From contig VJWN01000009.1 of the NCBI GenBank assembly GCA_007644065.1, forward strand, positions 1,488,001 to 1,552,000: a DNA stretch of 64,000 bases. Reading direction: 5' to 3'. The DNA comes from Margaritispora aquatica (Eukaryota; Ascomycota; Leotiomycetes; Helotiales; Discinellaceae). Below are positions 20,827-33,500 of the stretch, in pieces. The first letter of the stretch is position 1. Every line of letters starts with the position of its first letter. Both the position numbers and the translations under genes were made by a program. The notes beneath the pieces were generated by a model. The model saw only the letters and a program-made list of their open reading frames with translations. It was not told the origin of the DNA and did no database searches.

Positions 20827-23178
20827 TTACATTCCCCAAATCACGCCACTCTCGTGGTCCTCGAGCAGATACTCCTGATTGACGATCTTCCCATCGTCAA
20901 CGAACCTCACCGCACTCGCGCCATGCTTCCGTTTGCTCAGTCCCACCGCCGAACCCACAGCGCTCAAGCGAGGTGCGGAAGGTGGAGTGGCAGGGGGGTA
21001 ACGGTCGGCTCTTGCATATGGAGCAGCCGCCACGAAGGAGTCAGGTCTCATCTTGCCACTCCTCGCCGGGGCCCAGCTGTTTCTCGGGGTAGAGTTGTCG
21101 TCTGATCCGAAGCTGAGAAAGTCGCTAAGATCAGGAGATGGCTCGGACGCTTCGATGATTTCTGAGACCGAATGCGGTGTGTCGAGATAGAGTAAGACTC
21201 GCTGGTTTGTACTAGTGCCTCCGATTGTGCGGATGGTGTTGGTCGTGGAGGCAGTTGAGTATCGCGAGTTACTTCGCTCTGGTATCCGTGGTGGCGACGG
21301 AGTTTTCTTCGTCTCATGCTCCTCGATGATTTCCTCGCGCATGCGTGCTCGCTTCTGTCGCAGGGCCTCGAGGAGTGCTTCCTCTTGCTTGGTGACTGCC
21401 ATGAAACGGCTTTCTCGCTCGGGAGCTGGTCGGAATTCCATTGAGCTGGGGGAGAGTGGTGGAGTAGGCTGGTGATGCGATTGCATGGACGCAATTGATG
21501 GAGGCTGCCGAGATGTTCTTTTTGCCTTTAGAATCGAGCCACGATATTCTCTTTCTTGATGAGATTCAAACTGTTCCATCCTTGGTGGTTGCGGCCAAGG
21601 TCCCGCAATTTGGGCACTTTGCAGCATTGCTTCAGGAACGGAAAGGAGATTCTGTTTGGTATCTCTGTCTCTTCCTCTTTCGCTTCGCTCGCCGCCTTTT
21701 CTCGTCGATTGAACACGAGCCTGGGGCTCGTTGGATGGCTTTGTTGATGGTCGTCGTCGATTCTCAGGTGGTTTGAGGGAGGTGTTACCAGGGGTGTATT
21801 GGTGACTGTGGTTATTTCTTGTCTGAGCCATATATGAAGATCGAATAGGATCGGGATCTGATGTGTCTCCCTCAGAGTCAGATAACGAAAGCACGCTCAC
21901 GTGTTTTATATCAGTGTGGGATCGTATACTGCTAGCTGTATGCTTTGAAGTTTTTGTATTGCGACTCGATATACTAGCACCGCTGGAACTGTCAAATTGT
22001 GGCACCATCATACTCGAGCGTACATTTTTCCATGAAAAAGGCTCTCGATCTGGAGACTCGTGGTTTCTGTCCAAGTTTCTTGACGTCTTTGAAGGCACTT
22101 CAAGCCTTGACTGGCTTAACGCATCTTTCTTAGCTCTCGCTGCCAGGCGATCAGGCACACTTGCTTCAGGAATACGGTCCATAGGTGGTGCCCTGACTGG
22201 CATATGCTCGTAATGATCATACAAATCAGGCATTGTTCCATCTGGATTTCGATGTTGCGGGTCGTAGGAGCGAGATGTACGGATGCTGTTGTTCTGTGAC
22301 TGTATCGAATCTTTACTTGGTGATTTCTTAAGCTTCCTACGGCTGGAGTCTGGTGGCAGGCTTGAATTTCGGGAGTTGTTTGTGGACATGGAGGATGGTG
22401 AGATGGCGGGGCTTCTTGATTCAGCTGGACTTTTCTCGCCATGTCTCCGAGATTTGGGAAATAATCTCGAGAGGTCTAGTCTTGCAGGTTTTTTGCGCAT
22501 CTTTTCTGGAATCATGTCTGTTTCCTGAATGTACACATCCTTCTCTCTGTAGTTGTCCTGAAATCGATCGATAGAAGATTCAACATTGAGGAGAGGACTT
22601 CTCTGCTGTTGAACTGGAGGAAACCCTTTCCGTAATGCGAGATCCCGAGTTGAAGATGCTGAAGTCTGTTGTGAAATTGAAAGTGGAGATTTCTGACGAT
22701 CGTAGTACGATTTCAGAGTCGACGATGAATCGTTATGTCGCAGTTTATCATTGGGGCTGACATGGTCTTGCCGAAAATTCAGACCCAGCAAAGTTGAAGA
22801 TGGTTTTCCGTGCATCTTTTGATCGTGAGGTAAAACACCCGATTCTCGATCCCACTGCTCACCTTCGGACTCATGTATACTCCCATTCTCATTCGTAGAT
22901 TGTGTTGACTCCGAAATGGAAATGCTCATCCCGCTTGACCTCGGTTCGACATGCCTCCAAGAATAGTCCGCAACCGTCTCTCGCATAGGCGAATCTATGT
23001 TGAGATCACTGTCTGTTCCTAGTATCCGTTGCGCCTTCGAAAGATGGAAACTGCTGGAACTGGAGCTGGAGGTGATGGTCTGAGGACCCGGGACTGGATG
23101 TATATCCTCTCTTGTCGTCGTAGGTATGTGCCGCCGACCAGGCATTGGAAATGAGAACTTCTTCGAACTTCGACCCAT
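20827..23178 (-). CDS. Large disordered fungal protein of unknown function
   Basis: One uninterrupted frame of 783 residues starts at MGRSSKKFSFPMPGRRHIPT. It is almost wholly Ser, Arg, Pro and Asn-rich and predicted disordered by composition. Two segments look structured. One is a charged helix at about residues 590-620 (VTKQEEALLEALRQKRARM, continuing into a Glu-rich run), which could form a short coiled coil. The other is a DFLSFGSDD motif followed by a basic stretch near the C-terminus (GLSKRKHGASAVRFVDDGK). Proteins with the same QEEALLEALR helix are, to my recollection, widespread in filamentous ascomycetes without assigned function. I see no catalytic motif. Many S/TP and RxxS sites suggest phosphorylation. 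Confidence 0.85.
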   Translation of the reverse strand: MGRSSKKFSFPMPGRRHIPTTTREDIHPVPGPQTITSSSSSSSFHLSKAQRILGTDSDLNIDSPMRETVADYSWRHVEPRSSGMSISISESTQSTNENGSIHESEGEQWDRESGVLPHDQKMHGKPSSTLLGLNFRQDHVSPNDKLRHNDSSSTLKSYYDRQKSPLSISQQTSASSTRDLALRKGFPPVQQQRSPLLNVESSIDRFQDNYREKDVYIQETDMIPEKMRKKPARLDLSRLFPKSRRHGEKSPAESRSPAISPSSMSTNNSRNSSLPPDSSRRKLKKSPSKDSIQSQNNSIRTSRSYDPQHRNPDGTMPDLYDHYEHMPVRAPPMDRIPEASVPDRLAARAKKDALSQSRLEVPSKTSRNLDRNHESPDREPFSWKNVRSSMMVPQFDSSSGASISSRNTKTSKHTASSIRSHTDIKHVSVLSLSDSEGDTSDPDPIRSSYMAQTRNNHSHQYTPGNTSLKPPENRRRPSTKPSNEPQARVQSTRKGGERSERGRDRDTKQNLLSVPEAMLQSAQIAGPWPQPPRMEQFESHQEREYRGSILKAKRTSRQPPSIASMQSHHQPTPPLSPSSMEFRPAPERESRFMAVTKQEEALLEALRQKRARMREEIIEEHETKKTPSPPRIPERSNSRYSTASTTNTIRTIGGTSTNQRVLLYLDTPHSVSEIIEASEPSPDLSDFLSFGSDDNSTPRNSWAPARSGKMRPDSFVAAAPYARADRYPPATPPSAPRLSAVGSAVGLSKRKHGASAVRFVDDGKIVNQEYLLEDHESGVIWGM

Positions 23179-25851
23179 GTTTGCTAGATATGCGTATTAT
23201 TGAAGTTGGTCTTCTGGAACTTCTCGAGTTCAATCTTAAACTCAAGAAAAACTGTAGACGTGAGATTCTGCCGACCTCCAGGAAATATCAACTTGAACAC
23301 CTTTCGACGTCGGACAATGGCTCATTATACGGTCGATATTCGGTGTAGCTGGAAAGGTTGGTTTTATAACTCCACAGCGGGGTCGTCAGATGGAGTGTTG
23401 TATGAGTTTGTTTCAAAACAGCTACCTACCTAAATTCGAGTCCGAGTCTCTTGAAGGTTGGGCAGGGCAGAGCAGGTTCTCTGTCACAACGTGCAGAGCG
23501 CACTGCATATGTGAAGGGTGCAGAAGGAAAGGGAGAAACATCCTGAGGTTCTAAGAGGACGCTCGGTCATATTTCAACGACCAGCCTGAAGAAGAAGAAC
23601 AGAGACCGTGTTCAAAAAGCAATCTCTTGGAGAATGCGTGTAGCGTGCAGCGTGGGTCTCTTCCTCTTGACAATCCATGCCCATAGCCTTCGTACCCATG
23701 GCCCATGGCACTCACTAGTGTTAAATGTCAATCATTGCGCCCTCATGCCAGTCTCATCCAGGGATATTCTGACAATTTCTGGGGTTATCGACCCATCGTC
23801 AGCCCGTGGGATCAAGGGTCGAGAATGTTCAAGGGGCTGCCTGCACGTAACCATTGCGATATGATTGAGCCACCATGCCAGCGGCTTGTTGCAATTGGAG
23901 AATGATATCGTGGACGTGGACGTGGACTTGCACTTGCACTCTGCTCTTGGACGAAGGTCAACGCACTTCAGGGGTTCTAGGCGAGCGAATGTCTCATCTG
24001 AGCAGGTCGAGGATGCCGAGGAGGCGAGGAGTGAGGAGGATGAGGAGGAGCGTCGGCATGGAGAAGAGCGCAAGAATGTCGGGAAATCCGCTTCAGGTTA
24101 AACCTTACAATATCGATCTTCAACTGGTCACTCAGCTTTTGTCTCGGTTCACGAACATCACAATGACAAAAACACTTCGACTGTGACCTTCGAAGTTCGA
24201 ACAAACAACCCTCCAATTTCATCCATGTCGACTTTATTTCTGGTGCATATCGATTCTCGGGAGACATGGACAGAAAGATACACTCACAGTCCTCACTCAA
24301 CCAATTTTCCCAGGTGCGAGTAATACCGGGAAGCCACTTTGACAGGGAAACACGCCTTCTGAAGCTACCCATTCGCTGGCAGGCTGATCCTCCAACGTTA
24401 AGTCCCGGCCAAGGACCTCTTTTTGGGTGAATATTCCCCGCCGAGCCCTGGCGGTACATCTATCTATAAATCCGTCATGTCATCTCATCTTCTGGAGTCT
24501 GGATGATCGGACGGAGGGGACGGAGGGTATCAGAAAATAGCTGGGCCCAAGCAAGCCAGCCGTAACGGAGGGTCTCCGAGTTAAGCCAAACGTGTCGTGT
24601 TGCTGCTCTCGGCCAGTGCTGCCGATATAAGAAAGAGACATCATCTCCAATCTCATACATATTCCCCCTTTATGATTTTATCCCTTCTTCTTTGGCTCTG
24701 TTCACAATATGTATCATCAATCATGCGATGTCTCTCCTTTCCGATGCAGAAGAACAGCGCCCGGACCGCGTAGGGAGCCCGATGCCAAAAGGAAGGAAAG
24801 AAGAGGAAGGTCGGCGGCAGCCCTTAGTGCTTCTGTGCCCAAAACACTCCCTTGCGAGAAAGGGATGCGCTTTTTCGACTGATCCTTCGAGAACAAGTAT
24901 GCATGCTTGGCCATGCAGAAAGAATTATGCAATAATCCGAAATCTGAACCTGAACCAAAAAAAAGGCGTTTGGAAGTTTTGTTTTGCTGACATCGAGCCA
25001 AGAAGGAAAACTGGTGACGAAAATCCCAAGGAAATGATACTTTCCAGCACTGCCGAAACCCTCATCCTCGCTCGTGGTACCTGAATATATGCCAGTCGCC
25101 ATGAGGGAGTGATCTGGTCACGCTTTTGTGGAAATGAAAAATCGTTCTATTGGATGGTCCCACGACAATGCAAACGACAAATGAAAGTCAACAACGAAAA
25201 CACTCCGATATATGGTCCACGATAATTTGAGCACCACGGAACTGCTCGGTCCTCACTGCTTGCAGGTCAGCAAATAAATATCGAGTTGAATCTTTCCAGC
25301 TTGACTGGTCAATTGTGATGGCTGCGTGCAAACAGATGCAGATGAGCGCTGTTTCGTGGGTCTGAGAGGCAGGCAAACAAGCTCTAAGACCCCATCAGTG
25401 CACTCAAATCTTCTGAAATCGGGAGGCGTTATTGATTCACGGAACATGTGCCTTGATTTTTTTTCTTTTGTTGAACACATTCATCTAGATCACACAAATT
25501 GTTTGTCTCATCTAGAGCTTTGGATTTCAAGCGCCACCATAGACTGACTGCAATTCATCAAAAGTAACTGGACTTCCGTCAATCTGGTATTCGAGAAAAT
25601 TTCCATTTACAGCCTAGCTCGCTATGGGCCGTCTACTAGATATCAGCATTAAACGAATGAAAACAAGATCTTGATACTATCTGCGAGCAAAACAATGTCT
25701 TCAGTGGTTCGGCAAATATTAAAACCATCAAAATTTGACCACTTCACCCTTCTTCCTTCCAATGCCATGGCTAAATATATACATATCTGGCCACATATTG
25801 TGGAGCCTGACATCCACCAGATGCGCAAATTCATTTAGACTGGTGGTTATC
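23179..25851. other. Intergenic, no gene recognised
   Basis: Nearly 2.7 kb without a convincing gene. A 160-codon minus-strand frame (23977-24459) has no family resemblance, and its frame is disturbed by simple gtggac/ttgcac repeats (23910-23940) and a gagga-rich tract (24010-24060). Short A-runs occur at 24957-24964 and a T-run at 25458-25465. Confidence 0.45.
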
Positions 25852-28335
25852 TCAGCGTTTCAACGTCCAAGGGGAGCTATATCCGATACGCGGCCTCAAG
25901 ACACGCTGACCAGACTTATAATCAAAGTCAGCATCTCGCTTACGCTTCTGCCCTGACAAACCCTCAGAGGCTGAGCCCATAGGTGAAGTTGAAGTTGGTG
26001 TCGTTGGATCGCAAGATGCTGATATAACCAAGGAATTCGGATGAGGACTTGGGGTTCCTTGAGTAGACATATCATCAATATCGCTAGGGTCCGTATGGCG
26101 AATATCCCGAATCTGTCTTGCCATTGGCTCAGGGACTAGAGCAAATTGATTGCTTGCGGTCTCTGAAAGTGTGGCCAATTGACGCTCACCTCTCTTGACA
26201 TATGACAAACTAGGTGGCATAGCAAGCTATGGTCGGTAAGCAAGTGCTGGTTTAATAATTGTTATGCTGGAGAATTCGACACTCACGAAATCTTCCATTC
26301 CTGTGGACGGGTCAAAGTACTGCTTAACAATTGCACTCTTGTGTCCGGTAAAGCCAAAGAATTTGGCGCCCTTCTTTTTCATTGCGAATTCTTTCAGGTA
26401 CTTCTCTGTTTTCAGCTTTCTGAGAACTTCGGAAGCGTTCTTGGTTGAGCAATCTAGTTATAATTTAGTATAGTTCGTCGTTTGAGATTTAAGAAAGTCC
26501 TTCAACTCACTGAGATGTAGCGATATCTCTTTTAGTGCCGTAGCAGATTCCTTTGCTAAAACAAACTTCAAAGTACGCCTCTTCAAGCAAAGTAGACGTG
26601 CATTCCTCAGCTGCATCCGATTTTCTGGGAACTGCATCTCAAGGCAGGTGTAGCAAACAAACTCGTCAAGCTTTATATCTTCCAGGTAGCCGTAACATTC
26701 TGGATGACGATATCCATGACAAATTACGCATTTGACCTGTTCGATTTGATTTAGTGAAATCTAAAGCTTGGAAGCTCTAGGATAACTCACTTTATCCTCT
26801 TGCTTCTCAGGTGCTTCTGACTTGATATCCTCGCCCGGGATCTGACATTCGCAGCAGCTGGTTGAGTTGAGATTATTGCTATTATGTTTTTGCAAGGCTC
26901 GTGATTGTGATTGTTCAACAAAATCAACGACAGGTTGTGTATACCTGCTTGTTGTCCTTGTTGTGGTTGTGCTTTGAATGTCATGTGAATCGAGATCTGA
27001 ATGATTGTCATTGAGAGGCAACGGGTCAATAAGCTGAGTGTTGAGGTCAGTCTGTCGAGAAAGTCCCTTGAAAGTTATTTAGCACAGTTTGACAGACGGC
27101 ATTATTATGTATTATACCATTTTCTGAATCTGTGCTACCGCTTCCAGTTGTGTTTCGCCCTCTAATTCTTCAACGTGCTGTGAACTTTGCATGCCGCGGG
27201 AAGTAACACTTGATCCTCCAGTTGCATTGGTATATCTTGTTTGCTTTTGGATTTTGGCGACTTGAGTGACTCGCAAAGGTTCATTATTGAGGAGGATCAT
27301 GCCGGCAAAGACACTGTTGACGCCAATCAGTGAAAGTCACATATCATGTTGAGAGAAATCAAAATCTACCTGTGATGACCTGTTGAAATTTTCAACTTCA
27401 TGTCCAATGGCGTGCTCTCCACGAGAGATACCGAAGAAGTATCACCTGCATGGAATCCAGTGGGAAGATAATTATCAGGTCCAAGATACTTCATGTTTAA
27501 CACCATGCGATATTCTTCTGCAGCAAGTTATGTTAGATAGTTTTTCGGTATGAATGGATAAGAGACATGTACCTGGAAATTCTAGGTCATTTGCGCGATT
27601 GTTGTACGTGGCATTGGTCGTGATATAGTTAATTTGATTAAGCAAGTAGTTGATCTGATTCTTGACACGTCCAACAGTGACTGCCTTGGTGGCCTTCTTG
27701 CTGACAGTGTTTCGTCTCTCCACAGTGAATTCCGTCAGCTTCATTCCATCACTGTAGTCAAAGCCAATAGCGTGGGATTCAATCAGATTTTCCGGACTAG
27801 GAGGGTTTTGGTCGAGTGTATGGAAAGAAAGTTGTAATTTAGACAGTGATCCATTTTCCAAGGCTTCCTTCACGCCATGATCCTGATAGCATAATCAGCA
27901 AATATTTCATTGTTAGCGGATGCAAACCCACGAGATATCCCAATAATTTATCTGCTCCTAGATCTTGATGCCGAGGAAGAACTGCCCACAACGGTGTGTT
28001 GCGGCCTTTCAACTGAGGTTCAACTGCTGGGCTGTTCGCAAATGTATCGTAGGCGGTGCTAGGATCCGTAGGGTCGCAAGCCAAATATTTATACTCCACT
28101 CCCTTGAAGACATCTCTATATCGCCTTTTAGCTTCAAACAGGATCAACAGCGCGGTGAAGGTAAGATAGATACCTATACCAGAGAACGTGGCTAAACTGT
28201 GAAGTAGATATCAGATCTGCAACAATCTGTAACTTAACTAAATGCACTTACCTGCATCAAAATATATATTCGGACCAGCTCGGTGCTTTGGTTCTTGTCT
28301 GCTGTATCTGCAGATGCAGAACCTGAGCTCGACAT
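25852..28335 (-). CDS. hop1: Meiotic chromosome-axis HORMA protein Hop1
   Basis: Assembles on the meiotic chromosome axis, supports double-strand-break formation and biases repair to the homologue. Ten exons: 28335-28252, 28196-28174, 28124-27932, 27882-27573, 27517-27370, 27313-27118, 27066-26791, 26736-26511, 26453-26287 and 26226-25852; all joins keep frame (665 residues). HORMA features include LGADKLLGYL, DHGVKEALENGSLSKLQLSF, NLIESHAIGFDYSDG and MKYLGPDNYLPTGFH. A PHD-type zinc finger follows at about 385-440 (CCECQIPGED, then CVICHGYRHPECYGY, then FVCYTCL). Next comes a winged-helix-like segment (NASEVLRKLKTEKYLKEF, then KKKGAKFFGFTGHKSAI), matching the chromatin-binding region described for fungal Hop1. 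The basic tail (KRKRDADFDYKSGQRVLRPR) may hold the closure motif. The first three exons are the weakest part: the HORMA helix there is atypical. Confidence 0.9.
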
Positions 28336-30510
28336 CTCGAATCAAGGAATCAGGCGGGGTGTCTTCCTCTTCTTCTTGCAGAAAATATCAGACGCACGAA
28401 TACTGTGTTACACGGCTAGACTGCTTGGATCAAAGAAACGAAAAGGAGAGATAGAACAGAGAATGAGGAGTTGAATGGAAGGGAAAACACGCATTAAAGT
28501 AGGGACTTGAAGAAACCAGCATTGGCTGAACAGGCAGGTGAGGAAGGAGCGCAATTTTAAGCGAATTGGCAAGTGAGGCTGTCACTTCAGTACTGTACTG
28601 TAAGGTAGCACGACTAGCAAGCTGAGCACTGCAACACAGTTCATAGCCAGAGGCCTTCTCTGGAGATCTTACAGGGATATATCTTTGTGTTTCTGGATAA
28701 GTAAGTGCACTTGTATTCTATCATGTTTGCCCAATGGTGACACTGAACACGACACGAACCGAACACTCGTTCCTATTTGGTGTATACAAATAACCAGCAG
28801 AGTTTACACACCTCTTTAGTTTAAATAAGAAAATCGATAAAGCCATTAAACAATATGAAAACCATTGACACTTCACATATGGAGCCGCACCTTAACAGTT
28901 TCAAGCCATTACTTACCTATGACATTACCTTATCAACAGAAAGACAATACCTAGTTAGGTCTATTCCTCTCATCATATAGTATGCTCGTGAAGTTACCTT
29001 CACTTCGATAAATTAAACAATTACCAACACCGGGTTGAAGAAGGAGAGCATAACTGGTAACTCTTGGAAGTCTTCGAGAAGCTGGGACATGTGACATAAA
29101 ACACAGAAAAGCCTCTTGCTTTGTGGATCTCTCTTTTTGAATCACCAGATACACCAAGAAGCTGCTCAGCAACAGATTCTAGAGGTGTTCTACAGTTACG
29201 GTGATACTCTGATGTAACATCAAGATGTGTTTCAAAGGCGACGAAAGAGAAGCTGAAAAGATGACTTATCCATCTAACTGCCAGAAAGAATTGTGAAATC
29301 CATTGTAGGAAGCAAGGAAGAATCTTCCCTCCAAAACTAGGTAGTATCCATGGCTAAGCAGTTGACAGACTTACAGTTTTTGTTCTGTTGAACAATAAGC
29401 TAGTAATGTAAAGAAGTTTTAACTATTCGGGAGAGTTTGTCTGGATCTAAACGTATCCATTATGAAATTTCAAACAATGTCCGTGCCAAATGGAATATGC
29501 CCGAAACGCAATCAGCGGAAGAGTAGAGAAGAGTAGACGTCTTTTTCGAAAAAAGTATGGTAACTGAGAGTTTGTTGGCAATGTAGTCTTGCAAACACTC
29601 AGTTTATTGGCCTACTACCTGAATACGGTTATTATTATGATCTTGACGATACTTTTTTCAGGCAAAACATACTTACCTTGCATAACCAGAAGTAAGAATC
29701 AAAGAAAGGGCTTGTGCTCCTCGCTTTGTTGTGTTTTGGTGTTTTGAATCCCAACTCATCCTAGCTTAGCTACCTAGAGTGTTTATTATCTCCCTAGATA
29801 ATCTTAGGTTCCTAGTACCTCCGTATCTATGTATGATCCGATGCGAGTTTCGAAGGAGGAACTTGAACATGTTAATACTATTAATAATGTAATAATGGAA
29901 CTTGAAGGGTTAGCAAAGTACTTTACCCACCTAAGGGGCGGAACTGGGACGAAGGGGCGGGATGACCGATTTGAGGCGAAAGCACTAGCGTACTTCCGTA
30001 GAAAGTGGCAGGGCAGGGCAGGAACTTCCATTGAAGGTGCTGGCATCAAATTGAATTGCCTGGAACTACAATTTGTCTTTGATCTTGGACAAAAAACACC
30101 GACAACAAAAGTTCTCTTTCTCGACCACTTTTCCAGCTTCTGCTACTCTACTTCTTCTAATTTAAAGATCCGCTTGTGGTTCCCTTCAAATCCCGATCTC
30201 TGCAATACATATTTGATTCAAGTGTCTGCAGCAATCCGCCATTCCGCATTCGTCTCCGGTTGAACTACTTATCAACTCCCACAACTCCCCCACTTCCACC
30301 ACGATCAACCCCGAAACCTTTACGAGTGCTGGCTATGGTGTTGTTGGCATACTTCTAGGATTCTGGTGGGTATAATCTGCTCAAGAACATCAACGCGTTC
30401 GCCAGTTCGTGTCAGGACGCGTTTGGCTGCTTGGACGAGGGGAGGGGCAAGACTTGACCTCAAGGAGGATCGCACCATCAACCAGAAATCTGGCAGAACG
30501 TAGCATAACG
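28336..30510. other. Divergent intergenic region between hop1 and cdc4
   Basis: About 2.2 kb of AT-rich sequence, the shared upstream region of two divergent genes. Open frames are short and atypical (28951-29172 minus, 29829-30263 plus). CTAGGTAC-like short words recur near 29750-29825. No RNA gene or mobile element is recognised. Confidence 0.5.
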
Positions 30511-33500
30511 ATGGATCCTCCACCTGCACGGATCTCTAGTAAGAGACGGGTTGTCTCGGAATCGCAAAAATCAACCGCATCAGCGCCATCTCGCAACTTC
30601 TTCCCTCGAGGATCACCAAGTCCATTTACCTCGGGTTCATTGCATATGCAGGGCGGCGTCGAGGAACAGTCCTTGCGGCCGAAGAACCAGACAGTTTCAG
30701 TAACATGGGAGGACGATACGATATCTCGAAGTAACTCGGCATTGCAGATTGGAGTGGCAGAGTGTGTAGAAACCAAGATAGTCACGACAACTACTACGAC
30801 AAAGCGATCATATCCGCCGCTGCTTATGCGACATCAGTCCCTTGACAAGCTCGACGCAAAGGAATATCCACTAGCATCGAAACCTACACCACCAGAAATC
30901 CTCAATTTCTCTTATGAGATTGACCATCTCGGGGGTAGCATTACAGAACAGTCTTCTCTCGAATCACACCAGGAAGAGGTTCATCACATCCCATCCGTTA
31001 TCTTTTATGATAAAACTTCTAACTCCCCTTCAGGAAATAAACACACCCTCTCGACGCAACTCGACAGCTGTTGCACGTCTTCCTGAAGGCAGTGACGACC
31101 ACCAAAGAAGGCAAGCAATGGAAAAAATGATTCAAGGGCTACGTTCGGACAAGGCCAGCCAAAGGTTTGCTTCAGCCAATCAGAAACGAATGGGAAAGGA
31201 TATTGCAGAAGGACGAGCAGCCTCTACCAGATCAAGCAGTGGGAAAAGTCGTAAATCGCATAAGGTCTCAAGTTCACAGCACGAGGATGATGTGGATTCG
31301 GATACATACACAGATGGGCCCTTTCGCCCTCGTGGTCTTGGGATGCAAATTCCGGATGAGGGTAACTTTCCTTCCACACCTGAATTATCGGAGCTTGATG
31401 CATCCTCGAGTGGTCGTGCTAAACCATTCAATACTTCATTCTTTGACAATGCATATACACCACGTTCCCGATTAAGCCAATACGACTCCTTTGAAGATAT
31501 TGAAAGTCCATCAGATATATCTAGCGCCCAATTATTTGCTGGCGCTGTCGCCACACCCCCAATTGCAGAATCTGATTTAGAACCGTTAGCAGCTTCGAGT
31601 TCGGATTTTGCGCAGATGCCATTACAACGACCGAATATCAATATTGCTGCGGCTTTGAACGCTAGTCTACCGAGCCCAGGTCTATCTCCAACTTATACAT
31701 CCGACCAAGGTGCTTATCCTGACACTACTGAAATGGATGACATGGGCGCCCAAAGTCCGACCACACAATCTGGCGAAAGCCAAGAAACCGTTGAGAATGA
31801 AGGAACCTCGCGTATAGTTGGAGCTTTGATACCACTGGATAGAGATTTAACCTCTGCCCTCTCTACGTATGGTCCTTCAATCGTCGACTCGCAAAACATG
31901 ATCGAAAGTTTTGCAGCGATGCCAAGCGAGATGAAAACCCTGATGATGTATCAATTTCTTCGACTGTGTCCAAGGAAAACTCTCCATTTTGTTGCAAAGA
32001 CCGTCAACCCAGCTTTAAAGTGTGATTACTTGGATCAGCTTCCTCTCGAACTATCCCTTCATATTTTGAGCTTTCTTGGCCGACGAGATCTGTGTAGAGC
32101 GGCGCAAGTTTCGAAGCAGTGGAGAAATATCATTGACTCGGATGAAACTGGTTGGAAAGAACTATTTGATCGCGATGGATTTGTACTACCTGCTGGTGAA
32201 TTGGATCGAGCCATACGACAGGGGTGGGGTTGGCAAGATCCATATGGGCCTAATGGTTTTGAAGAAGATATCAGTCCGGCGAGAATTGCTGGAGAGGAAG
32301 TGATTACTACAACCAAGAGAACCGAACCCGGTCCGTCGAGAAAGAGTCGGTCGGCAGCTTCGAAAAGAAAGCGAACTCGGGATATGAACAGCGATCGGGT
32401 AAAGCGGAGAGCAGTAGCGCACGAATTTGCTGACAAAGCCCAAGGCATGCTCGCTCAATATCCCCACGGCACTAAATCTCACAAAGATGAGGGACCTCTC
32501 AGCGCAGCAAACTCAGCTGCTATTGCCGTTCCAAATCCAGGGCGTGGACTCCCAAGTTTGCAAAAGCTACACCTTTTCAAATCACTGTACCGCCGTCATT
32601 ACATGCTTCAAAACAGCTGGATGGATGGCAAGGTGGCGCCGCACCATTTTGCTTTCCCCGCACATCCAGCACATGTGATCACATGTCTTCAGTTCGACGA
32701 TGACAAGATCCTTACTGGTTCTGACGATACTTTGATTCACGTCTACGACACTAAGACTGGGAAACTGCGCAAGAAGCTCGAAGGTCATGATGGTGGGGTG
32801 TGGGCTCTTCAATATGAGGGCAATGTACTTGTCTCAGGCTCTACAGATCGCTCGGTCCGGGTATGGGACATAGAGAAAGGTCTTTGCACACAGGTCTTCC
32901 ACGGCCATACCTCAACCGTTCGGTGCCTCCAGATCCTGATGCCTGAAATGACGGGCCGCTTCGAAAATGGAAAACAAATCATGGTTCCAGAGAAACCACT
33001 CATTATCACCGGTTCAAGAGATTCTCAACTTCGAGTATGGAAACTTCCCGAGCAAGGTTCAAAGCGGTACATTCAAGCTGGGCCATCAGCGAACGATTCT
33101 GACTGCCCATATTTCGTGCGTGTTCTAACTGGCCATGGTCATTCTGTGAGAGCCATCGCTGCTCATCAAGATACCCTCGTCAGTGGTAGCTACGACAATA
33201 CCGTGCGAGTATGGAAGATTTCCACTGGCGAGACCCGCCATCGCCTGCAGGGTCACCAAATGAAGGTCTATAGTGTTGTATTAGATCACAAGCGGGAACG
33301 TTGCATCAGTGGCTCGATGGACAATTTTGTCAAAATTTGGTGTCTGAATACAGGTACTTGCCTATTTACTCTTGAAGGTCACACATCGCTTGTTGGACTT
33401 CTTGATCTTCGTGATGATCGCCTAGTTTCGGCGGCTGCAGATTCGACATTGAGAATTTGGGATCCCGAAAACGGACAGTGCAAGAGTACTCTTAGCGCTC

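Noticed and set aside
23977..24459. 160-codon minus-strand frame
   Set aside because: Covers simple gtggac and gagga repeats and reads as unrelated residues; no family resemblance.
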